From an uncultured Erythrobacter sp. (lineage in GTDB: Bacteria > Pseudomonadota > Alphaproteobacteria > Sphingomonadales > Sphingomonadaceae), in contig CANMIS010000001.1 in assembly GCA_947498065.1 (NCBI GenBank), forward strand, positions 682,001 to 746,000: DNA of 64,000 nt, given 5' to 3'. The notes beneath the pieces were generated by a model. The model searched no databases, had not been told where the DNA came from, and saw nothing but the letters and a program-made list of their open reading frames with translations. The translations under genes were made by a program, and so were the position numbers. This document shows positions 1 to 8,445 of the stretch, one piece after another. Every line of letters begins with the position of its first letter. The first letter of the stretch is position 1.

Positions 1-1
1 T

Positions 2-166
<165 letters not shown>

Positions 167-242
167 CTTCCCACTTTTTCAGCATTGATGGCGCCGCAGG
201 CGTTGGCTAGCTCAGCGATAAGGTGATGGGCAGCACCTATCC

Positions 243-1814
243 TCAAAACTCGCCAGAGAATGCGACGCTTGCGCCAGTGTTGTTGCCGCCTGCATGGCTG
301 ACGCTGGCAGAGATGGCAAACGGCTGATCGCTGTTCAGCCGGTGTGTCAGGCCCAGACTAAAGCCGAACTCGCCCCGGAAAGTCGCGCCCTTGCCGATAT
401 AGCTCGTTCCGCCAGGCCGTGACGGCATTGGCGCATCAGTCAGAGCCATCGCCGCCGCGACACCGCTGCGAACATTATCGTCGAGCTGGTCGAGTTGGAA
501 ATCAATCGCCTGCACCCGCCCGCTGAGCGCATCGAACTGCGCGGTGGAGACCTGCGCAACCGCATTGAGTGCCACCCGCACGTTGTCGACCGAGGCAGCT
601 GTGGCGACGCTCTGGCGGCCGAGCACGCCGTTGCTGTCGACCGTCACAACATCCACCGGGCCCACCTGAGCCGCCGTGCTCGCATCAATATCGCCGATGC
701 GCACCGAGCTGCCACTGCCGCCGAGCGCAACTTGATTGGCCGCTGTCGTCACAGAGTTTGCACCCAGCGCGGTGGAGCCTGCTTGTCCTGCGTTTGCATT
801 AAAGCCGAGTGCGGTGGAGTTGACACCTGTTGCATCAGAGCGAGCGCCATAGGCGCTGCTCTGCAAAGCGGTTGCCTGGGTTGATTGCCCGGTCGCCACG
901 GCCAGAATACCGCCAGCGTTCGCGCCTTGGCCAATTGCTGTCGCAGCAGTCTGCTCGGCTCTTGCAGCTGACCCAATCGCGACCGAGGCGAGGCCCAGCG
1001 CGCCTGCCTGAGAGCCAATCGCTGTGGCCTGATCGGAGGCGGTCTGAGCGTTAAAACCAATCGCTGTGGCCAGAGTATTGGCCACGGTCACGCCCTGACC
1101 GATCGCGGTCGCCTGCTGACCCGTCGCGCGCGCACCGTTACCGATGGCAGTTGCTGATAGCTGCTGCGCAAGAGCGCCGCGCCCAATCGCCACTGTTTGA
1201 AGCGCACTCGCCGCTGATCCTGCTCCCAAAGCCGTCGCCCCATCTGCAGAAGCATTCGCATCCACGCCAAGGGCAATCGCCGCAATGCCGGACGCTTGCG
1301 CGCCCAGCGCATCAGCATCTACGCCGTCCCCGCCAATAGCAATCGCACTAAGAGCTCCAGCAGAAGCACTGCGTCCAAGCGCAGTCGCGCCTATTCCGGT
1401 CGCCTGAGCGGACCTGCCTATAGCCGTTGTGTCGGCGCTTCCAGCTAGAGACTGATAGCCCAAGGCGGTCGCGCTAATGTCCGCCGCGCCGGCGTCAACG
1501 CCGATTGCGGTGCTGTTGTCGCCCGCTGCGTTTGCATTAAATCCGACAGCCAAAGTGTTTGCGCCAGTGGCCGCCGCAGTTGCGCCTATGGCTGTGCTGC
1601 TCCCCCCAGACGCATCAGCCCCCACTCCGCACGCGAGCTCATTATTGCCGTCATCAGAAATCGCGCCGCCTGTGCTGTCGATGTTGGAATCGGCGTTTCC
1701 GTCTTCATTTGTATCCAGCAGGCACGCCTCTGCGCGAACCTCCTGCGGAGCTAGGGCCAATGCAGCCGCGCAGCCAAGCGACAAAACTGCCGAGACCAAA
1801 AGCGTATTTCTCAT
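243..1814 (-). CDS. YadA-like trimeric autotransporter adhesin
   Basis: Predicted surface protein of 523 residues. A Sec signal peptide covers about residues 1-28 (cleavage after VRA). Next comes a Cys-containing segment with a calcium-loop-like stretch, DTNEDGNAD, of the thrombospondin type 3 kind. About 20 head repeats of roughly 14 residues with core ATAIG follow (about 65-370), the left-handed beta-roll of YadA/Hia heads. A short coiled coil (about 400-445) and a C-terminal YadA anchor ending in GEF complete it; the anchor trimerises into the outer-membrane pore. The stalk is very short for the family. GGAAGG sits 9 bases before the ATG. An imperfect 8-base hairpin (217-241) lies just after the stop but lacks a U-run. 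Family identity is strong; the adhesion target is unknown. Confidence 0.9.
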   Translation of the reverse strand: MRNTLLVSAVLSLGCAAALALAPQEVRAEACLLDTNEDGNADSNIDSTGGAISDDGNNELACGVGADASGGSSTAIGATAAATGANTLAVGFNANAAGDNSTAIGVDAGAADISATALGYQSLAGSADTTAIGRSAQATGIGATALGRSASAGALSAIAIGGDGVDADALGAQASGIAAIALGVDANASADGATALGAGSAASALQTVAIGRGALAQQLSATAIGNGARATGQQATAIGQGVTVANTLATAIGFNAQTASDQATAIGSQAGALGLASVAIGSAARAEQTAATAIGQGANAGGILAVATGQSTQATALQSSAYGARSDATGVNSTALGFNANAGQAGSTALGANSVTTAANQVALGGSGSSVRIGDIDASTAAQVGPVDVVTVDSNGVLGRQSVATAASVDNVRVALNAVAQVSTAQFDALSGRVQAIDFQLDQLDDNVRSGVAAAMALTDAPMPSRPGGTSYIGKGATFRGEFGFSLGLTHRLNSDQPFAISASVSHAGGNNTGASVAFSGEF

Positions 1815-2029
1815 GCGTATTTCCCTTCCAACGCGGTGGAGGGAGGCGGTCTCATGCGGCCTTGAAGATCAACAGTCTCGCGACAGGCAAGTTAAGCCCG
1901 CCCAATTACACCGCTGAAACAGACATAGTTCGCCCACCCCCAAAGTATTCCCCAAGCGAGTGTAGCCGAATTTAGAAGTGATTATTGAACAAAATCTTCA
2001 CCGCGCGCCATGCGATGTGTTTTGTAGGG

Positions 2030-2500
2030 CTATCCACGCCCGCGATAGGGCTGAACACCTTGGTCCGGCACCCACAGGCCCTCTGGCGCGGTGCCTGTTT
2101 GCCAAAATACATCGATGGGAATGCCGCCGCGCGGATACCAATAGCCGCCAATGCGCAGCCATTTGGGCTTCATTTCCTCGGCCAGCCGCTGGCCAATGCC
2201 GACCGTCACGTCCTCGTGAAAGCCGTTGTGATTGCGAAAACTGCCCAGAAACAGCTTGAGGCTTTTCGATTCCACAATCGTATCACCCGGCGCATAATCG
2301 ATCACCAAATGCGCAAAATCGGGCTGATCGGTGACCGGACATAGCGAGGTAAACTCTGGCGCGGCGAAGCGCACCAGAAACAGCGATCCCTTGCGCGGGT
2401 TCGGCACATAATCGAGCACCGCCTCTTCTGGCGAGGTCGGGAGCGGCGTGTCTTTGCCCAGAAATGCGGGCGCAGCGGGATCGTTAGGTGTGGTTTCCAT
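2030..2500 (-). CDS. queF: NADPH-dependent 7-cyano-7-deazaguanine reductase QueF
   Basis: Reduces preQ0 to preQ1 with NADPH, the nitrile-reductase step of queuosine tRNA-modification synthesis in the cytosol. The short unimodular (T-fold) QueF type is indicated by the active-site cysteine motif CPVTDQPDF, the NADPH-binding ESKSLK block, and the FHEDV motif. The frame extends upstream to an ATG at 2578, giving 182 residues, but the added 26 residues do not look like QueF. I chose the internal ATG, which gives 156 residues, the usual length. Neither start has a convincing Shine-Dalgarno. It reads divergently from the next gene. Confidence 0.9.
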   Translation of the reverse strand: METTPNDPAAPAFLGKDTPLPTSPEEAVLDYVPNPRKGSLFLVRFAAPEFTSLCPVTDQPDFAHLVIDYAPGDTIVESKSLKLFLGSFRNHNGFHEDVTVGIGQRLAEEMKPKWLRIGGYWYPRGGIPIDVFWQTGTAPEGLWVPDQGVQPYRGRG

Positions 2501-2745
2501 GCCGCGCTGTTGCCGCGAAAGCGCGCTCCATGCAAGCGACAAGCTGGACGGAGCGGCGTTAATATCTATGTCAGACATGCAGTGGCAGTGCTGCGCTGGT
2601 ATGTTGTAATCGCGCTGCCCGGCCGCCCCCGTAAAGTGCTATGGCGAATGCGCCCATGCACACAGCCATTTTGAAAAGACCTGCTACGCCAAAGATCATG
2701 CTTGCTGTTTCTTCTTTTCGGATTTTACCCGCGCCCAGAACGGCG

Positions 2746-4059
2746 ATGATGTGCGCGCTCATCGCGCTGAGCATTGGTGCGACCGCGCCGACGGTGGCGC
2801 AGTCCTCACCCGGCGGCTTCACACTGCCGACCAGCACCCCTACGCCCCGGCCAGAGGTTGAAGGTCCGGCGGATGACACCGGTCCAGCGGCCCTGCCACC
2901 TCGCGTTATTCCTACTGATCAGCCAACGCCCGCGCCAACACAGGCCGCGCCGAGCATGGTCCCCAGTTCTGATCCAACAGCCCCTGCAAGCGGCCTGCCA
3001 ACACCTGCGCCTACGATCACGCCGGTTCTAAACCCGAGCGACACTGTGTCTCCTGAGGCAACAGGAGTGGCAGGCACAGTTCCAAGCACGATCACTCCAG
3101 CTACGCGTCCCGCAGCAGGGCAACCAAGCGCTCCGAGCAATGCGGGCAGCGGTGCTCCCGGTGCCGCATCGCCTGCTGTGACGTCGCCCACGGGAACGCC
3201 GGACACGGCCACGCCCGGCTTTGATACGAGCGCTCCGCTTCCCGATGCTTCGACCCCAGACACGGCGGTTCCAGACGCCGCAGCCAGTGACACAAGCAGC
3301 GCGATACCGCTATGGGCATGGATTGCTGGCGGGCTTACATTGATCGCCCTGCTGATCGGTGGGGCCTTGTTCCTCAGACGCGGAACAGCCGCCGTCGCCG
3401 TGCCCGAAATCGAGCGACCAAAGGTAGCGCCCCGCCACGAGCCGGAGCTTGAATCGGCCCCGAGCGATCCTGCACCTGCGCCTGCGAGCAATAGTGTGAC
3501 GGCGAGCACAATCCCTGTCCCCGATATGACCATGGCCAGCGAGCCAACCGAAGATGCCGCGCCAATTCCCAGCGCGCCCGCGCGGATCGACATTGATATT
3601 GAGATTGTGCGAGCCACCCGCAGCGTGATGAACTTCACGCTCGATTACCGCCTGAACCTCGCCAATCGCACCCCCAATGCGGTGCGCGACGTGTCCATTT
3701 CCGCTATCCTGACCAGCGCCCAAAGCGGGGCCGCGCCGGGCAGCGCCGCCCTAGGCTTTGACCGCCCTCAACCCGTGATTATCCCGCGCATCGGCCCCAA
3801 CAAGACCCATTCCGAAAGCGGCCAGGTGCAATTGCCGACCAGCAAGTTGCAGGTGATGCGCCAGGGGAATGTCCCTCTGTTTGTGCCGCTGCTGCAGATC
3901 ACCGTCACACAGGGCAATGGCGAGCCGGTGACGCGGCATTATGTCGTCGGCCAGCCCAGCACAGCGAGCGCCGCGCGGCTCCAGCCGATCCCGCTCAACA
4001 CACCGCCGGGCGGCATTCCCGGCCTGCGTGTGCGGGAACTGGATATTCAGCCAGCATAA
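2746..4059 (+). CDS. Pro/Thr/Ala-rich single-span membrane protein of unknown function
   Basis: About 437 residues from the chosen ATG. A signal-like hydrophobic N-terminus ends in VAQ (about 1-19). A long low-complexity linker rich in Pro, Thr, Ala and Ser follows (about 20-185), then one clear membrane span (about 187-210) ending in RRG. After a second Pro/Ala-rich stretch, a beta-rich C-terminal domain (about 280-437) contains phrases such as LDYRLNLANRTP, suggesting an immunoglobulin-like fold. The frame is open back to 2641 but those residues look non-coding; ATG at 2746 or 2749 places the signal peptide at the N-terminus. I do not recognise a named family. The positive-inside rule would place the C-terminal domain in the cytoplasm if the first segment is cleaved. 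Confidence 0.72.
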   Translation: MMCALIALSIGATAPTVAQSSPGGFTLPTSTPTPRPEVEGPADDTGPAALPPRVIPTDQPTPAPTQAAPSMVPSSDPTAPASGLPTPAPTITPVLNPSDTVSPEATGVAGTVPSTITPATRPAAGQPSAPSNAGSGAPGAASPAVTSPTGTPDTATPGFDTSAPLPDASTPDTAVPDAAASDTSSAIPLWAWIAGGLTLIALLIGGALFLRRGTAAVAVPEIERPKVAPRHEPELESAPSDPAPAPASNSVTASTIPVPDMTMASEPTEDAAPIPSAPARIDIDIEIVRATRSVMNFTLDYRLNLANRTPNAVRDVSISAILTSAQSGAAPGSAALGFDRPQPVIIPRIGPNKTHSESGQVQLPTSKLQVMRQGNVPLFVPLLQITVTQGNGEPVTRHYVVGQPSTASAARLQPIPLNTPPGGIPGLRVRELDIQPA

Positions 4060-4104
4060 GCGGGCACTTGGCGGCGGCGGCCCAGCGCGCTACCGCTTTG
4101 CCTC

Positions 4105-4962
4105 ATGGACCAAATGACCGATAATCTCGTCAGCACCGAATGGCTGGCTGACGCACTCAGCGACGAGGATTTGGTGGTTCTCGACGCCTCGCTCCACCTG
4201 CCAGCGGCGGGCCGCGATGCGCGCGCTGAATTCGCCGCCGCGCATATACCCGGCGCGCGGTTCCTCGATCTTGCCAGCCTGGTCGATCAAACCAGCGACG
4301 TGCCCTCTGCCCTGCCCCGGCCAGAGCAATTGGCGGCGCGCATTGCAGCGCTGGGCGTTCAGCTGGGCGATCGCATTGTGATCTATGACGACAGCGCGAT
4401 AAAAACCGCCGCGCGCGCTTGGTATCTGCTCACATCCTCGTGGATCGCGCCGGTTGCTGTGCTCGACGGAGGCCTTGCGAAATGGCGCGCAGAAGGACGC
4501 CCGCTCGAAGCAGGAGCGCCGGATATAGAAGCCAGCAGCATGCCTGAGCTGAGCCAGCCGAAGCGCCTTCGCATGAAGGCCGATATGCTTGCCAATCTGG
4601 AAACGCGCAGCGAACAAGTGCTCGACGCGCGCAGTGCCGACCGGTTTGAGGGCGCAGGCGCAGACCCCGTGCACGGCGTGGAGGGGGGCCGCATTCCCGG
4701 CTCTTACAACCTGCCGTTCAGCGAGCTCTACAATGAAGACGGAACCTTTAGACCGGCAGACGAATTGCGCAGCGCCTTTGAGAACGCCGGAGTCGATCTG
4801 GCCAAGCCCATCACCACCACCTGCGGCAGCGGCATCACCGCGAGCGTTTTGCTGCTCGCGCTGGCGCAGCTCGGCAAGACCGACTGGGCACTCTATGACG
4901 GCAGCTGGTCTGATTGGGGCCGCGATCCCGCCACGCCGAAGTCCACTGGGCCGCGAGACTAG
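4105..4962 (+). CDS. sseA: 3-mercaptopyruvate/thiosulfate sulfurtransferase (tandem rhodanese)
   Basis: Transfers sulfane sulfur from 3-mercaptopyruvate (or thiosulfate) to a thiol acceptor or cyanide. The 285 residues form two rhodanese domains. The N-terminal one (about 8-135) has no catalytic cysteine, as is normal for the family. The C-terminal one carries the active loop CGSGITA with Cys240. A Gly-[ST]-type loop of this kind is typical of mercaptopyruvate rather than thiosulfate enzymes. The stop at 4962 lies only three bases before metC, so the two are probably co-transcribed and form a sulfur-amino-acid unit. Family call is strong; the preferred donor is inferred from the loop. Confidence 0.92.
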   Translation: MDQMTDNLVSTEWLADALSDEDLVVLDASLHLPAAGRDARAEFAAAHIPGARFLDLASLVDQTSDVPSALPRPEQLAARIAALGVQLGDRIVIYDDSAIKTAARAWYLLTSSWIAPVAVLDGGLAKWRAEGRPLEAGAPDIEASSMPELSQPKRLRMKADMLANLETRSEQVLDARSADRFEGAGADPVHGVEGGRIPGSYNLPFSELYNEDGTFRPADELRSAFENAGVDLAKPITTTCGSGITASVLLLALAQLGKTDWALYDGSWSDWGRDPATPKSTGPRD

Positions 4963-4965
4963 AGC

Positions 4966-6186
4966 ATGGCAGGCGACCTATCAGGCAAGAAGCCCGGCAC
5001 GAAAATCGTCGGCGCGGGGCGGCGCAAGGAATGGACCGGTCAGGTCGTCAATCCGCCGGTTTGGCGCGCCAGCACGCATCTGTATGCCAGCGAAGCGGAC
5101 CGCAAAGCTGGCGGATCACAGCCGAAGGACGGCAAGTTTTACTACGGCCGACAAGGCGCACCAACGCAGTGGGCGCTGGCCGAGGCGTTGACCCAGCTGG
5201 AACCGGGCGCGGCGGGCACGATGCTCTATCCGAGCGGCGTGGCCGCGATTAACAGCGCGCTGCTGAGCGTGCTGAAACCCGGCGATGTCCTGCTGATCAG
5301 CGACAATTCCTATGAACCCTCGCGGATCATGGCGATGGGCTTCCTAAAGCGTTGGGGCGTGGAGCATCGGTTTTTCGACTCGCTTGATATCGCCGCCTAT
5401 GAAGCGTTGTTTTGCGAGCGGACCAAGGCCGTGTGGCTCGAAAGTCCCGGCAGTCTGACGATGGAAGTGTGCGATGTGCCTGAGCTGACCCGGATTGCGC
5501 GGGAACGCGGCGCGGTGAGCCTGATCGACAACACTTGGGCGAGCGCGATTGGCTTTCCTGCGCTGGAGCGAGGATGCGACATCTCCATCATGAGCCTGAC
5601 CAAGCATGTCGGCGGGCATTCTGACCTGATGATGGGCGCAGCGAGCGCAGGCGAGCGCTATTATCGCCGCCTGCGCCAGACGAGCCAGCAAATGGGCAAT
5701 GTCGTCTCGCCCGATGACGCGGCGCTGGCTTTGCGCGGTCTGCGCACGATGGAGATCAGGCTGGAGCGCGGCGTTCAAAGCGCGCGCGTGATCGCCACTT
5801 GGCTGCGTGATCGGCCAGAGGTCGCCGCCGTGCATTGCCCGGTGCTGGAGGGCGATGCGGGCTACGCGCTGTGGAGCCGCGACTTCACCGGCGGCTGCGG
5901 ACTGTTCAGCTTCACTTTGGCCGATGCGACACCGGAAAGCCGCGCCGCTCTGGTCGACAATCTCAAACTGTTCGGGATCGGCTATTCTTGGGGCGGGTAT
6001 GAAAGCCTCGCCCTGCCCTATGACGCCGCGCCCATTCGCGATGCGATGCCTGTACCCGGAGCAGAAGCAGGCGGCGGAGACAATGCTGGTGCTGCCATGA
6101 GCATTCGCCTATCGATCGGCCTCGAAGATCCTGAAGACTTGATTGCAGACCTGCAAACCGGCTTTGCCGCGATGAAAGCTATATGA
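4966..6186 (+). CDS. metC: cystathionine beta-lyase
   Basis: PLP-dependent Cys/Met metabolism enzyme of 406 residues, expected to cleave cystathionine to homocysteine, pyruvate and ammonia. Landmarks are the YGRQG phosphate-binding motif near residue 62, the LIDNTWAS aspartate block, and SLTKHVGGHSD with the Schiff-base lysine at about 213. The WGGYESL motif near the C-terminus matches MetC-type lyases rather than cystathionine gamma-synthase. Its start follows sseA by three bases and its TGA overlaps the next start as ATGA (6183-6186), so translation is probably coupled to the MscS gene. Related PLP lyases such as methionine gamma-lyase cannot be fully excluded. Confidence 0.9.
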   Translation: MAGDLSGKKPGTKIVGAGRRKEWTGQVVNPPVWRASTHLYASEADRKAGGSQPKDGKFYYGRQGAPTQWALAEALTQLEPGAAGTMLYPSGVAAINSALLSVLKPGDVLLISDNSYEPSRIMAMGFLKRWGVEHRFFDSLDIAAYEALFCERTKAVWLESPGSLTMEVCDVPELTRIARERGAVSLIDNTWASAIGFPALERGCDISIMSLTKHVGGHSDLMMGAASAGERYYRRLRQTSQQMGNVVSPDDAALALRGLRTMEIRLERGVQSARVIATWLRDRPEVAAVHCPVLEGDAGYALWSRDFTGGCGLFSFTLADATPESRAALVDNLKLFGIGYSWGGYESLALPYDAAPIRDAMPVPGAEAGGGDNAGAAMSIRLSIGLEDPEDLIADLQTGFAAMKAI

Positions 6187-7274
6187 CCGCCACTACGCCC
6201 CCTGCCCCATCCGACGAGACCTCTGCCGCCACCGAAAGCGCAGACACATTGACCGCGCCAGACGCGCCCGCGACCGGTCAGGCCTGGACCATGGTGGAAA
6301 CCGCGCCAGAGCAGGAAACCGAGATCATCGCTAGCGAGGGCATTCGCGACGGGATCGCCTCGCAAAGCAAGACCGCCGGCTCTGTCGTCGATACGCTGGA
6401 TGCCTGGGCGCTCAGCATTGGCGATATGCGCGTTTCGCTGTTCGATATCCTGCTGGTGATCGGCGTGATTGCGCTGGTCATCACCGGCGCGATGCTGGCG
6501 ATCCGGCTGTGCAAGAACCTGCTGGGCCGGGTCACACGGTTCGATTCCACTCAGCGACTGCTGGCGGAAAAGCTCAGCACAATGGCGGTGTGGGGATTGG
6601 CGTTCTTTATCGGGATCGACCTGCTGGGCATTGATCTCACCGCGCTGGCCTTCTTCGGCGGCGCATTTGGCCTGGCGATTGGTTTTGGCCTTCAGAAAAC
6701 CTTCGGTAACCTCATCTCGGGCATCCTGTTGTTGATGGATAAGTCGATCAAGCCGGGCGATGTGATCTCCGTCACCGATCAGGCGGGCAATGAAAGCTTT
6801 GGCCAGATCCGCAAGATCGGCATTCGCGCCATTTCCGTCATCACCCGCGACCAGACCGAATATCTGATCCCGAACGAAAATCTGATGATCAATCAGGTGG
6901 TCAATTGGTCCTATTCCTCGCGCGATGTGCGGGTAAAGGCGCCTGTCGGCGTATCCTATAGCAGCGATATGAAGCTGGTTGAAAAGCTGCTCCATCAAGC
7001 CGTTGCTGAGACCGACCGCATTTTGCCGAGCCCCAAGGCGCGCGTGAACATCATGGGCTTTGGCGACAATTCCGTCGACTTCGAAATCCGGTTCTGGATC
7101 CAGGACCCGGAAGAAGGCCTCGCGAACATCCGCTCTGATGTTTACAAGCGCGTGTGGGAATTATTCGACGAACACGGCGTCGAGATTCCATTCCCTCAGC
7201 GCGATCTGCACCTTCGCTCCAGCAAGCAAATGGACCGCTTGATCGAAGTGATGTCGGAAAAAAATTCCGCCTAA
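6183..7274 (+). CDS. MscS-family mechanosensitive channel
   Basis: Inner-membrane channel of 363 residues opened by membrane tension. The first 75 or so residues are Thr/Pro/Ala/Glu-rich and probably disordered. Hydrophobic spans follow at about 80-105 and 125-145. The glycine/alanine-rich pore helix (AFFGGAFGLAIGFGLQKTFGN) and the MDKSIKPGDVI start of the beta-domain come next. The C-terminal alpha/beta domain runs to the end with the family phrase PVGVSYSSD and a final IPFPQRDLHLR. Its start overlaps metC as ATGA. Linking a channel to sulfur genes by translational coupling is unusual; export of a small solute is possible, but the channel may simply respond to osmotic shock. Confidence 0.93.
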   Translation: MTATTPPAPSDETSAATESADTLTAPDAPATGQAWTMVETAPEQETEIIASEGIRDGIASQSKTAGSVVDTLDAWALSIGDMRVSLFDILLVIGVIALVITGAMLAIRLCKNLLGRVTRFDSTQRLLAEKLSTMAVWGLAFFIGIDLLGIDLTALAFFGGAFGLAIGFGLQKTFGNLISGILLLMDKSIKPGDVISVTDQAGNESFGQIRKIGIRAISVITRDQTEYLIPNENLMINQVVNWSYSSRDVRVKAPVGVSYSSDMKLVEKLLHQAVAETDRILPSPKARVNIMGFGDNSVDFEIRFWIQDPEEGLANIRSDVYKRVWELFDEHGVEIPFPQRDLHLRSSKQMDRLIEVMSEKNSA

Positions 7275-7377
7275 ACCCCGGCGGTCTGCGGTTACAGCGA
7301 GCGCGCAATAGCTTTGCTAAAGGTGCGCAAATCCATTCTCACTGGCGCGAATGCGGCGAGCGGCCCATTTCGCCTTC

Positions 7378-8151
7378 ATGGAAAAGACAGGCACAATCTA
7401 TCTGGTTGGCGCAGGCCCGGGTGATCCCGACCTGCTGACCCTGCGCGCGGCGCGGCTGCTCGAGGCGGCTGAGCTGGTGGTGCATGACGGGCTGGTAAGC
7501 CGGGAAATACTCGCGATGGCTCCGGCCACGGCGGAGTTTATCTCGGTCGCAAAGCAGCGCGCGCGGCACACTCTGCCTCAGGATGATATCAACGCTTTGC
7601 TGATCCGCGAGGCGAAGAAGGGCCGCGATGTGATCCGCCTCAAGGGCGGCGATCCGCTGGTGTTCGGACGCGGCGGTGAAGAAGCCGAAGACGCCCGCGC
7701 CGCCGGTGTCCCTGTGGTGATCGTACCCGGCATCAGCGCCGCCAATGGCGCGGCCGCAGCGGCGCAAATCGCCCTAACCCACCGCGACGCTTCCAGCATT
7801 GTCAGCTTCGTTGCGGGCCAATGCAAAGGCCTGTCGGATCAGGACTGGTCTGGTCTGGCGGGCAAAGGGCGCACTTTGGTGATCTATATGGGCGTCAAAA
7901 CCGCGCCCCAGATCGCCGAGAAATTGATGGCAGACGGCCTAGCGCCCGATGTCCCCGTCGCCGTCATCGAAAACGCCGCGCGCCCCGAAATGCGGGTTGT
8001 GCGAGGATTGCTCGCGGGTCTGCCGCAGCTCGTCACCGCCCACAAAATCAAAAGCCCCGCGCTCATCGTGATCGGCGATGTGACCGCGCGGGACGACCGC
8101 TCAATCGCAAACACAGCCGCCAAGGCGCAGGAAACACAGGCCGTCACATGA
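7378..8151 (+). CDS. cobA: uroporphyrinogen-III C-methyltransferase (SUMT)
   Basis: Adds two methyl groups from S-adenosylmethionine to uroporphyrinogen III, giving precorrin-2, the branch point to siroheme and cobalamin. The 257 residues show GAGPGDPDLLT at the N-terminus, the SAM-binding RLKGGDPLVFGRGGEE block, PGISAANG, and LVIYMG. I start at the ATG that places GAGPGDP at about residue 8; a frame nine codons longer exists. It heads a tight operon with sulfite reductase, so its main role here is very likely siroheme supply. No CysG-type dehydrogenase/ferrochelatase domain is fused, so those steps must be encoded elsewhere. Confidence 0.94.
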   Translation: MEKTGTIYLVGAGPGDPDLLTLRAARLLEAAELVVHDGLVSREILAMAPATAEFISVAKQRARHTLPQDDINALLIREAKKGRDVIRLKGGDPLVFGRGGEEAEDARAAGVPVVIVPGISAANGAAAAAQIALTHRDASSIVSFVAGQCKGLSDQDWSGLAGKGRTLVIYMGVKTAPQIAEKLMADGLAPDVPVAVIENAARPEMRVVRGLLAGLPQLVTAHKIKSPALIVIGDVTARDDRSIANTAAKAQETQAVT

Positions 8152-8444
8152 ATATCCTCACAGGAAATGACCTCAAAACCGGCGAAGTCGTCTGGTGGGA
8201 CGGCCAGAACTGGTCGCTATCCGTGCATGACGCGGTCGATGTTGGCGACATGGGCGAGCAAATCCTCGCCGCTGAAGAAGCCGCGCGTCGGGTGAACGTG
8301 CCCTATGCGCTGGTCGCCAGCCGCACCGAAGAAGGCGTGCGACCTGCTCATATTAAGGACCGGGTGCGCGCACTCGGGCCAACGGTCCGCCGCGATCTCG
8401 CGGTGCCGACTGCCTCCAAAACCGGCTGGGACTGGGTGATTTAA
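8148..8444 (+). CDS. DUF2849 protein of the sulfite-reductase operon
   Basis: A 98-residue soluble protein starting at an ATG that overlaps the cobA stop (ATGA) and ending one base before cysI. The phrases LKTGEVVWW near the start and a Trp-Asp-Trp end match DUF2849, a small family found next to siroheme-dependent sulfite/nitrite reductase genes in alphaproteobacteria. Its biochemical role is not known. Position between siroheme synthesis and the siroheme enzyme suggests an accessory role in reductase assembly or electron supply, which is inference. No cofactor-binding cysteines are visible. Confidence 0.85.
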   Translation: MNILTGNDLKTGEVVWWDGQNWSLSVHDAVDVGDMGEQILAAEEAARRVNVPYALVASRTEEGVRPAHIKDRVRALGPTVRRDLAVPTASKTGWDWVI

Positions 8445-8445
8445 G

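Noticed and set aside
206..241. Second tRNA-like D-arm (GGCTAGCTCAGCGATAAGG) after tRNA-Thr
   Set aside because: No anticodon arm, T-arm or acceptor pairing follows; the similarity is limited to TAGCTCAG.
435..1620. Tandem DNA repeats or CRISPR-like periodicity
   Set aside because: The roughly 42-base period comes from the 14-residue YadA head repeats; DNA units are degenerate and there are no spacers.
2571..2879. 102-codon minus-strand frame with a hydrophobic stretch upstream of queF
   Set aside because: It overlaps the start of the Pro/Thr-rich membrane protein gene and has no ribosome site or known family; the hydrophobicity mirrors the signal sequence on the other strand.
7275..7377. 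SAM or other riboswitch before cobA
   Set aside because: The gap is about 100 bases and no conserved aptamer core or terminator is visible.
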